From a bacterium (GTDB lineage Bacteria > Bacillota > Sulfobacillia > UBA995): 64,000 nucleotides of DNA. A program made the position numbers and the translations under genes. Below are positions 58,354 through 64,000 of this stretch, piece after piece. The stretch covers positions 1 through 64,000 of the forward strand of contig JAVHLP010000001.1 in the NCBI GenBank assembly GCA_031082145.1, read 5' to 3'. The notes under the pieces are model-generated. The model saw only the letters and a list, made by a program, of their open reading frames with translations. It did not search any database and was not told the origin of the DNA. The number at the start of each line of letters is the position of its first letter. Positions within the stretch are counted from its first letter, which is position 1.

Positions 58354-58773
58354 TCACATCGCGGCCTGTTCCTGGTTCACGAGGAACATGCCCCGGCGCA
58401 TCTCCGTGGCTTGCACCTGCTTGGCGTCGAACTTCTTCACGATGCGGTTGCATGCGTCCCAGGGGTTCACCCGATCACCGCAAGTGAAGACGTCAACGGC
58501 TGCGTACCCATACTCTGGCCAGGTATGAATGGCCAAGTGGGATTCGGAGATGACTACCACTCCGCTAATCCCCTGCGGGCTGAACTTGTGGAAGGCTACT
58601 TGCCTGACCTCCGCGCCGGCTTCCACCGCCGCCTGGACGAGGATCTTCTCAACGCCTTCGACATCATCCAGGATGCGCGGGTCACAGCCGTAGATCTCGG
58701 CCAGCACGTGCCGCCCCAGAGCGTTCACCCCGACCAGCCCCCTTTCGGCCGTATGCAGTTTTGTGGCTTTCAT
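58354..58773 (-). CDS. speD: S-adenosylmethionine decarboxylase proenzyme
   Basis: A 139-residue SpeH-type AdoMet decarboxylase that supplies aminopropyl groups for spermidine. Self-cleavage at Glu77-Ser78 ([15 protein letters not shown]) would form the pyruvoyl group; His83 and Cys98 (VFTCGD) are the usual catalytic partners. ATG at 58773 is chosen because the -10 of a strong promoter overlaps the only upstream start. It has its own promoter and terminator, so it is a single-gene unit; no speE is next to it. The C-terminus is about 15 residues longer than the Bacillus enzyme. Confidence 0.95.
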   Translation of the reverse strand: MKATKLHTAERGLVGVNALGRHVLAEIYGCDPRILDDVEGVEKILVQAAVEAGAEVRQVAFHKFSPQGISGVVVISESHLAIHTWPEYGYAAVDVFTCGDRVNPWDACNRIVKKFDAKQVQATEMRRGMFLVNQEQAAM

Positions 58774-58787
58774 TCCCACCCCGCTTG

Positions 58788-58846
58788 GTTGACTTCGGTC
58801 AACTCGGCCAAGCTTCATTCTAGTGCAGATTCGAATTCCATGTCAA
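58788..58846 (-). promoter_or_regulatory. speD promoter and leader hairpin
   Basis: On the minus strand TTGACA (58846-58841), 18 bases, TAGAAT (58822-58817) is a strong sigma-A promoter. The leader contains GTTGAC-CGAA-GTCAAC (58803-58788), a perfect 6-bp palindrome with a 4-base centre, about 15 bases before the start codon. It could be an operator just below the RNA start or a hairpin near the ribosome site. Confidence 0.75.
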
Positions 58847-58886
58847 GCAACGGCGGGGACGGGCCGGTGGCCCGCCGGAGACGAGG

Positions 58887-59552
58887 TCACCTTCCAGAGA
58901 GGGGTTGCCCGGCTGCCCTCTGCTGGCCATGGGCTAGGCCGGCGCTGATTCCACTCCAGAGGAGATAGGCGGCTATCGCGACCGATCCCAGGATGTCAAG
59001 GTACCGGGTCGTGACGCGAGATGGGTCGACGGCCACGGCGGCAAGAGCCACCACGACGCATAGATCGGCGAAGGTCTTCGCCCGGTACAACCGGCTCTGA
59101 CCGTCGATTATCGAGCTATACTGCTCACGGGCCAACGCCGAGTAGCGCCGCCAGAACCACGAGTTCGTGATCAGACCTAGTCCCCCGACTATAAGCCCGG
59201 GATACACGTTTCCTCCCGGCTGGAAACCGGAGACGCGGGACAGGGCCAGTCCTATCATCACCAGGCCCGAGCAGCAAAGGGCGGCGGCAACGGCGAGATT
59301 GGCCGTCCTCTCCAGCGTTGCCCTCTTCTCCGGGTCGCACTGCCCTCTCCTTTCGAGGCGGCGGAACACCCACCAGGCGGTGAAGAGGGCCGCTAGTTCC
59401 ACGGTGCGGCGGACGAAGTCGGCCACCTGGGTTGTTGAACGGCTCAGAACCACTCCGAGACCGGTAGCCAGAGGTGCCCAGGCGCTCAGCAGGAGGGCGG
59501 CCAACAGGGTTCTCTCTCGGCGACCGGCCTGTTCTTGAGAGAGGGCGTTCAC
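58887..59552 (-). CDS. Membrane protein resembling cation diffusion facilitators
   Basis: A 221-residue protein with about six membrane segments. The end DILGSVAIAAYLLWSGISAG and the general order of helices recall the CDF transporters, but the paired His/Asp metal sites of CDFs are not evident: helix 2 reads TTQVADFVRRTVELAALFTAWWVF. There is no cytosolic C-terminal domain. It might be a diverged CDF fold with another role. GTG at 59552 starts 1 base after the lipid-kinase-like gene, so it is the third gene in a MarR-led operon. Confidence 0.65.
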   Translation of the reverse strand: MNALSQEQAGRRERTLLAALLLSAWAPLATGLGVVLSRSTTQVADFVRRTVELAALFTAWWVFRRLERRGQCDPEKRATLERTANLAVAAALCCSGLVMIGLALSRVSGFQPGGNVYPGLIVGGLGLITNSWFWRRYSALAREQYSSIIDGQSRLYRAKTFADLCVVVALAAVAVDPSRVTTRYLDILGSVAIAAYLLWSGISAGLAHGQQRAAGQPLSGR

Positions 59553-59553
59553 G

Positions 59554-60285
59554 CTACCACCCCCACAACGAGAACAAGAGCACCAGAGGAAGGATCAAGG
59601 CGGCAGCCGAGAGAGGTACGGTGAGGGTGTCGGTGCCTCGCCGCGAGAACAGCTCCACCACTCCGCAGACCGGCGCCACCACGGCCGAGATGAGAAGGCT
59701 CGTGTACCAGGGCTTGCCGGCATACAACAGCAAGGTGAGAAAGAGGGCCAGACCGCCGACCAGTATCATCGCCAGCGTGCCTTCCCGGGTCTTGGCCCCT
59801 TCGATCCAACGATGGAGGAATCGCCGGCGACCGAACGCCTTGCCCACGAGGGCGGCCGCCGCGTCACCGAAACCCCAGGCCATGACGGCCACCCCGATGG
59901 CCCAGGGCCACCTGGTCCCCAGCACCCCCCAGAAGACGGCTATCAGGATGGCGAAAGAGAGTTGGACATAGAGCAGCTGCTTTCTCAGTTCACCACCCCG
60001 CTCCGCCCGGTCAACAGAGAGTCTCCGGTAAAGGGAGGTCCTCTCCAAGGCCGCGAGAACTGGAAAGGCGATGAGAACGAGCAGCAGCGAGGCTCCAATC
60101 GCAGCGTACCAAGTACTGAAGCAGCGCAGCAATATGAACACGGACAGGCTGTAGGCCACGTGCTGGGTCTTGCGAATCAGCTCGGTGGGCACCCTCCGCC
60201 AGGCCCTGAGCAGGGTGGGCAGCACACCGCAGGCCACCAGGTAGTAGGCTAGCAGTATTCCCGCTCCGATGAGATCGGTCAGCAT
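59554..60285 (-). CDS. Polyprenol/diacylglycerol kinase-like membrane protein (SEC59 group)
   Basis: A 243-residue membrane protein with about seven helices. Conserved stretches RKTQHVAYSLSVFILLRCF, MAWGFGDAAAALVGKAFGRRRF, EGAKTREGTLAMILVGG and SRRGTDTLTVPL match the dolichol-kinase/phytol-kinase and CTP-transferase-like COG0170 group, which phosphorylate lipid alcohols using CTP. Actual substrate unknown. ATG at 60285 overlaps the stop of the marR gene by 7 bases. Probably regulated by that MarR. Confidence 0.82.
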   Translation of the reverse strand: MLTDLIGAGILLAYYLVACGVLPTLLRAWRRVPTELIRKTQHVAYSLSVFILLRCFSTWYAAIGASLLLVLIAFPVLAALERTSLYRRLSVDRAERGGELRKQLLYVQLSFAILIAVFWGVLGTRWPWAIGVAVMAWGFGDAAAALVGKAFGRRRFLHRWIEGAKTREGTLAMILVGGLALFLTLLLYAGKPWYTSLLISAVVAPVCGVVELFSRRGTDTLTVPLSAAALILPLVLLFSLWGW

Positions 60286-60746
60286 GATCCCGCCCGCCAC
60301 CGGCCCCTCTTCTCCGCCAGGGCCGTGGAGAAGCTCTCGGATACCCGGCCGAACAGCTCGATGAACTCCTCGACCTCCTGTTCCGACAGAACCCGGGTGG
60401 CGGTGAAGTAGGCCTCGTTGTATATCCGCTCCACACGGGGGCCGATGGCCCGGGCCTTCTCGGTAAGCAGGATCCGGCTGGCCCGCCTGTCCGCGGGGTC
60501 TTTCTCGCGCGTCACATAGCCCTTCCCGGCCAGGGAGGCAATGGCCCGGGACACGGCGGGCTTGCTGACATCTAGCTGCTCCCCGATGTCCTCCTGCCGG
60601 TAGGTCTGTTTCTGCGTCAGAATGTGGAGCAACACGTTCCCCTCCGCGCTGCTGAGATCCAGGGACTGCAAGTCCTCGTTCACCATCTGCCTGGCCGAGC
60701 GGATGATGTTGTTGGCGTACAGCCAGATGTCCCGGATGCCGGACAT
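60279..60746 (-). CDS. MarR-family regulator of the lipid-kinase operon
   Basis: A 155-residue winged-helix protein: LDLSSAEGNVLLHILTQKQTYRQEDIGEQLDVSKPAVSRAIASLAGKGYVTREKDPADRRASRILLTEKARAIG. The wing (DRRASRILLT) is typical for MarR. GGAGG lies 6 bases before ATG. Two perfect palindromes occur in its promoter region, so autoregulation is very likely, extending to the two membrane genes that follow. Confidence 0.94.
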   Translation of the reverse strand: MSGIRDIWLYANNIIRSARQMVNEDLQSLDLSSAEGNVLLHILTQKQTYRQEDIGEQLDVSKPAVSRAIASLAGKGYVTREKDPADRRASRILLTEKARAIGPRVERIYNEAYFTATRVLSEQEVEEFIELFGRVSESFSTALAEKRGRWRAGSC

Positions 60747-60761
60747 CGTTGTCCTCCTTGA

Positions 60762-60806
60762 TTAACAGGTTAACCTTATTGTACGACCAATTGGTGAACA
60801 TGTAAA
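60762..60806 (-). promoter_or_regulatory. MarR operon promoter with two palindromes
   Basis: On the minus strand TTTACA (60806-60801), 17 bases, TACAAT (60783-60778). ACCAATTGGT (60786-60795) is a perfect 10-bp palindrome within the spacer, and TTAAC-AG-GTTAA (60762-60773) is a second, less than perfect in its 2-base centre, at about the RNA start. Both are candidate MarR operators. Confidence 0.75.
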
Positions 60807-60831
60807 CTACTCTGCCTGCCAAGCCTGTGAA

Positions 60832-62994
60832 TCAGGTCTGGGGCTGTTCCAGGGTCAGGTAGGCCAGGGTAGCCGTTGCGTAGATCATGGTCGTGGCCGC
60901 GGCCACCACCCCCGAGTCGTTGACGGCCAGGGCGACAAACGCCCCCAGCAGCACTCCGGTGAACCCACAGGCGAGCGCCGGGTGCTGGCCCAGTAGCCGC
61001 CTGACCACTCCCGGCGGCCGGCAGAACAGGAGGGCGAAGCCCGCCAGGGAGCTGACCAGCACCCGGCTCCAGATGGTGTAGCGGATGAGCCGCACGTTGA
61101 TGGCGAGCTTCCGTTCGAGGATGGGCAACAGTCCGGCCACGCCGTGGCCGAGTACCTCCCGACCTGCCATCCCGAGGTGCGACTGCAGGGAAGGTGGCCG
61201 GCCCAGCACATCCAGACCTGTCGCTAGCAGCGCCACGGCCACTCCGGTGCTCAGAGCCAAGGTGGCCCGGCGGGTCGCGGTGGCCGTGCCCTTGAGCGAG
61301 GACAGGGTCCAACTGAAGGCGATAGCGGCGGTGAGGGCACCCCCCAGGTTGGCGCCCAGAGTAGGTGCAGCGAGCACCGCCGTGGCCACTCCCAGGCCTA
61401 CGGCGCAGGTCAAGAAACCCCATCGCCCCCCGCGGTCGGCCAGGCCGGTGAAGCCCACCAGGCACGCTCCCACGTAGACACCCATGAACTCGTTCCCCAG
61501 GCCGTAGAAGCGGAAGGCGCCCACCGGCGAGTACCCCAGCGGTGAGAACCGGATGAGGCGGCAGCCTCCGGCCACGTCGGCGGTCAGGGCCAACACGGTG
61601 GCCAGGGTGATGAGCACAAAGGGTAACCCACCCCGTTGCCGGCGGCCGAGCAGGAGACCGGGTGCGAGGCTGAAGGCGACCACCGCTGTCGCCGACGTGA
61701 CCGGTGACCACAGAGGGACGGCGCCCAGCAGCAGAAAACCCAGGGGGACAGCCGGAAGGGCCAGGAGAAATGGGCGCAGCAGGGAAGCCAAGGGAAGGGC
61801 CAGGCAGACGGCCGCCAACATGCCGGCCACCACAGCGATCTGCGCCAGCACATATCCCCTGAGTAGGGGTGCCCGCCGGTCCTCATTGGCGGCAAGCCTG
61901 GCCTCCAACTCCGCCCAGGCCTCAACATGGCCGGGGGCCGGCACGCCCCTGATCGGTCTGCCGACCATTCCCGGGGCCCCTGAACCCCCCAGATGCCCGA
62001 GGATGGTGGGCGCCAGATCGGTGGCGGCGACGACTCCCGGCCAGCGAGTCGCCGGCGAGATCAGCAGGCCGGGACCGAAGCCGGGCCCCTCCACAACTAC
62101 GGCTGTCATGGCCTGCCGCGGCGGCTGTTCCTGACCGCCGGGGGGGGCGGGCACCACCAGCACCAAGAGGTCACGCCGGCTGTCGAGCAGGTCCAGCAAC
62201 CCGCCCAGGAAGGCGTCGAACTCGAGTAAGGATCGCTTCTTGAGGGCGGCAGCCTGGGCGGGGGCGCAGAAGCGGGCATACTCATCGGCTCGCAGGGTCT
62301 GTCCGGTGTCTACGACCACCAGCGACGCTCGCTCAAGGGCGCGGGCCGTGCTGTCGAGCAGGACCTCCCAGGCCGCGGTCACCCCGTAAGCCCCGTCCGG
62401 CTGCGGAGACACGAAGTCCGGGCCGACACCGCCGTAGTCGATCAAACCACTGCCGTCGGCAGCGATCAGGCTGGCCCATCGCCTTACCTCGCCCGGCCGG
62501 TCGGCATTGCCTACCAGTGCCGTGGCGAGCCCCAGAAGCTTGACCGCCGCGCCCAATCCCCCGGGCCGGGCGCCGGGAGAGCCGTGGCCGGCCGCCCGCA
62601 GGATCTCCGGCCAGGACGGGATCACGATCCTCCCGTCAATGCCCTCCCCGCCCCACCTACGCCGGTACAAGCGCCCCGCCGGCGTACCGCCGCACAATTC
62701 GTCCACCTCAAAGGCGGGACCGCCGCGGCCGCCGAGAGCCACGCGAGCTCCCGCACCCAGGGTGGCATAGGCGGAGGCCGCGTCACGATCGGCCGCCCCC
62801 GCGCACATCAGCCCCAGCCCTCCCCGCCCCAGGAGGCCGGCCAGGTGGGGAGTGTCCTCACCCCTGAGCTCGGCGACGGATAGACGGTCGGCCACCAGGA
62901 GAATAACCCTGGGTCCTGCGCCGGCCTGCGTCCCCCCCGGCGCCAGCAGGAGAGCACAGGCAAGCAAGGCGACGCGAACCCGCTTGTTCGACAA
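60832..62994 (-). CDS. Alkaline-phosphatase-fold and polytopic membrane fusion protein
   Basis: About 720 residues. A signal sequence is followed by some 340 extracellular residues resembling an alkaline-phosphatase-like fold (RVILLVADRLSVAELRGEDTPHLAGLLGRG, SLVVVDTGQTLRADEY, VAATDLAPTILGHLGG), though the nucleophile Ser/Thr and metal ligands are only partly recognisable. The second half has about ten membrane helices. A FYGLGNEFMGVYVGACLVGF segment is striking. A similar combination occurs in lipid-linked phosphotransferases, but function is not known to me. TTG at 62994 is 5 bases after GGAGG; GTG at 63000 overlaps it. Confidence 0.78.
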   Translation of the reverse strand: MSNKRVRVALLACALLLAPGGTQAGAGPRVILLVADRLSVAELRGEDTPHLAGLLGRGGLGLMCAGAADRDAASAYATLGAGARVALGGRGGPAFEVDELCGGTPAGRLYRRRWGGEGIDGRIVIPSWPEILRAAGHGSPGARPGGLGAAVKLLGLATALVGNADRPGEVRRWASLIAADGSGLIDYGGVGPDFVSPQPDGAYGVTAAWEVLLDSTARALERASLVVVDTGQTLRADEYARFCAPAQAAALKKRSLLEFDAFLGGLLDLLDSRRDLLVLVVPAPPGGQEQPPRQAMTAVVVEGPGFGPGLLISPATRWPGVVAATDLAPTILGHLGGSGAPGMVGRPIRGVPAPGHVEAWAELEARLAANEDRRAPLLRGYVLAQIAVVAGMLAAVCLALPLASLLRPFLLALPAVPLGFLLLGAVPLWSPVTSATAVVAFSLAPGLLLGRRQRGGLPFVLITLATVLALTADVAGGCRLIRFSPLGYSPVGAFRFYGLGNEFMGVYVGACLVGFTGLADRGGRWGFLTCAVGLGVATAVLAAPTLGANLGGALTAAIAFSWTLSSLKGTATATRRATLALSTGVAVALLATGLDVLGRPPSLQSHLGMAGREVLGHGVAGLLPILERKLAINVRLIRYTIWSRVLVSSLAGFALLFCRPPGVVRRLLGQHPALACGFTGVLLGAFVALAVNDSGVVAAATTMIYATATLAYLTLEQPQT

Positions 62995-63198
62995 AGTCAC
63001 CTCCCCGGCAGCTATTATGGCCGGGCAGAGGTTTGGCGCCCCATGCCCGCGGAGCCATAGCCACTTGTTCCCATCCGCGAGCTAAGAGGCGTCTAGCTGC
63101 CCTTTACCTTGATACCGGTGCAAGGACGCCGTCCGCTTGGGCCACGCTGGAGGAACCGGACGTTAACGGGGCGAACCGCGCTCCGGGAGGTGCCTGAG

Positions 63199-64000
63199 TT
63201 GAGGACAGGATGGTGTCACCCTCTGGCCGCAGCCCGAACGTGCCTCTTGGTGCTCATATCGTCGTCCGTCCTGGTGGGTGTCCCCGCATCGGCCGCCCCG
63301 CGCGTATACGTGGACGGGCGGCGGCTGTCGCTGGACTCCCCGGTGGTCACCGTCGACGACCGGGCCCTGGTGCCCGCCCGGGCAGTCTTCGAGGCCCTCG
63401 GAGCCAGGGTTGAGTGGGATCCCCGCGACCACCGGGTCACCATCACCGCCGACGAGCGTCGGATCGAGCTCTGGGTGGGTTTGAACCTGGCCCGGGTCAA
63501 CGGCGTGGGGATCCCCGTGCACCCGGCGCCCATCCTGGTGGGAGGCAGGGTCGCGGTGCCCGTCCGCTTCGTGCAGGAGAGCCTGGGCATGAGGGTGGAG
63601 TGGGACGACCGGGCGCGCGCCATTCGCCTCTACAGCGGTGGCCCAGTCGCGGAGGAAGCGCGGGCCACCCTGGCCTTCGCCGGAGACGTCCTCCTGGGCT
63701 ACGGGGCGGTGGCCGCCATGATCGAGAAATACGGTGTGCATCACCCCTGGGACCACGTGCGCGCCGTCCTCACCGGGGCCGACTACACCCTGGCGAACCT
63801 GGAGTGCGCCATCTCCACCCGGGGTCAGCCGCAGCCGGGAAAGCAGTGGACTTTCCGGGGCAAGCCGGAGACCCTGGAGGGAATGCGCGCCGGCGGCGTC
63901 GACCTTGTTAACCTGGCCAATAACCATGTGCTGGACTACGGGATGGACGCCTTTCTGGATACCCTGGATCATCTGGACGCCTACGGCATTGCCAGGGTGG
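63199..64000 (+). CDS. CapA-type protein with N-terminal copper-amine-oxidase-like domain, 3'-truncated
   Basis: The frame is open from TTG at 63199 to the window end (about 267 residues seen). A signal sequence (CLLVLISSSVLVGVPASA) is followed by an amine-oxidase-N-like domain (VYVDGRRLSLDSPVVTVDDRALVPARAVFEALGARVEWD, then a second RVAVPVRFVQESLGMRVEWDD), common in Bacillota envelope proteins. A CapA/PgsA metallophosphoesterase-like domain begins TLAFAGDVLLG with NLECAIS and LANNHVLDYG. It could act in polyglutamate or cell-wall polymer handling. GGAGG is 8 bases before the TTG; GTG at 63190 overlaps it. Confidence 0.9.
   Translation, partial: MRTGWCHPLAAARTCLLVLISSSVLVGVPASAAPRVYVDGRRLSLDSPVVTVDDRALVPARAVFEALGARVEWDPRDHRVTITADERRIELWVGLNLARVNGVGIPVHPAPILVGGRVAVPVRFVQESLGMRVEWDDRARAIRLYSGGPVAEEARATLAFAGDVLLGYGAVAAMIEKYGVHHPWDHVRAVLTGADYTLANLECAISTRGQPQPGKQWTFRGKPETLEGMRAGGVDLVNLANNHVLDYGMDAFLDTLDHLDAYGIARV

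Noticed and set aside
63013-63019. CATAATA on the minus strand before the phosphatase-fold gene as a sigma-G -10.
   Set aside because: No GHATR-like sequence lies 17-18 bases upstream; it may be a weak sigma-A -10 at most.
1-64000. CRISPR arrays, tRNA or rRNA genes, insertion sequences, prophage genes.
   Set aside because: No regularly spaced repeats, cloverleaf sequences, transposase motifs or phage structural genes were found by reading; a tRNA scan was not possible.

Overview
The window is a 64-kb piece of chromosome from a high-GC, endospore-forming member of the Bacillota (Firmicutes). Three things support this: spore genes (spoVS, a SpoIIP-type amidase, spoVK and three alpha/beta-type SASP genes); gene orders known from Bacillus and Clostridia (rny - conserved unknown - ymdB - spoVS; miaB - mutS - mutL - miaA - hfq; spoVK ... 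hflX - ynbB - glnR - glnA - lexA); and near-perfect GGAGG ribosome sites, usually 7-8 bases before ATG, GTG, TTG or even CTG starts. The exact class cannot be read from the sequence; GC-rich lineages such as Limnochordia, Symbiobacteriia or deep Clostridia are guesses. No tRNA, rRNA, CRISPR array, insertion sequence or prophage was seen. No gene-free stretch exceeds about 240 bases.

Layout. 0-2.8 kb: RNA turnover and developmental genes (rny, ymdB, spoVS). 2.8-8.8 kb: an acyl-CoA dehydrogenase, dipeptidase and PHP phosphoesterase run, then a 5-oxoprolinase set (pxpA plus a fused pxpBC). 8.8-18.1 kb: mixed strands, with a GH18-like lipoprotein, an unusual SASP, ornithine aminotransferase, a deacetylase/sensor kinase/response regulator operon, a repeat-built secreted protein, SpoIIP and a CBS-ACT protein. 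18.2-25 kb: tRNA modification, mismatch repair and hfq. 25.1-31 kb: a minus-strand cluster with a 4-hydroxybutyryl-CoA dehydratase-like iron-sulfur flavoenzyme, a penicillin acylase, PanB and a TIM-barrel-like protein. 32.5-41.2 kb: spoVK, a GTPase, a small UbiA-motif membrane protein, a Zn-motif membrane peptide, NUDIX, methyltransferase, hflX, ynbB, glnR and glnA. 41.2-44.9 kb: an SOS island with lexA, an MFS transporter and a YneA-like LysM protein, all with recognisable LexA boxes, followed by a Xer-type tyrosine recombinase. 45-63 kb: mostly minus-strand genes for sulfur-carrier-like, beta-lactamase-fold, histone-deacetylase-like, transport, peptidase, spermidine (speD), lipid kinase and envelope functions. 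63.2-64 kb: the start of a CapA-type protein that runs off the window.

The most interesting signal is at 44.9 kb. A 28-bp sequence with 11-6-11 architecture and clear resemblance to bacterial dif sites lies about 60 bases upstream of the Xer recombinase. It sits where gene orientation flips from mostly plus (32 of 47 genes) to mostly minus (18 of 22). Together these suggest that the window crosses the replication terminus and carries dif next to its recombinase. Other points of interest are three probable CTG start codons, each behind a TGGTATRAT extended -10 promoter; a small membrane protein with two exact UbiA-type aspartate motifs 100 residues apart; an AbfD-like protein keeping all four cluster ligands beside a penicillin acylase; paired sigma-G-like promoters; and operator-like palindromes at several regulators.

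All product names come from reading motifs and family resemblance. No database search or computed statistic was available.
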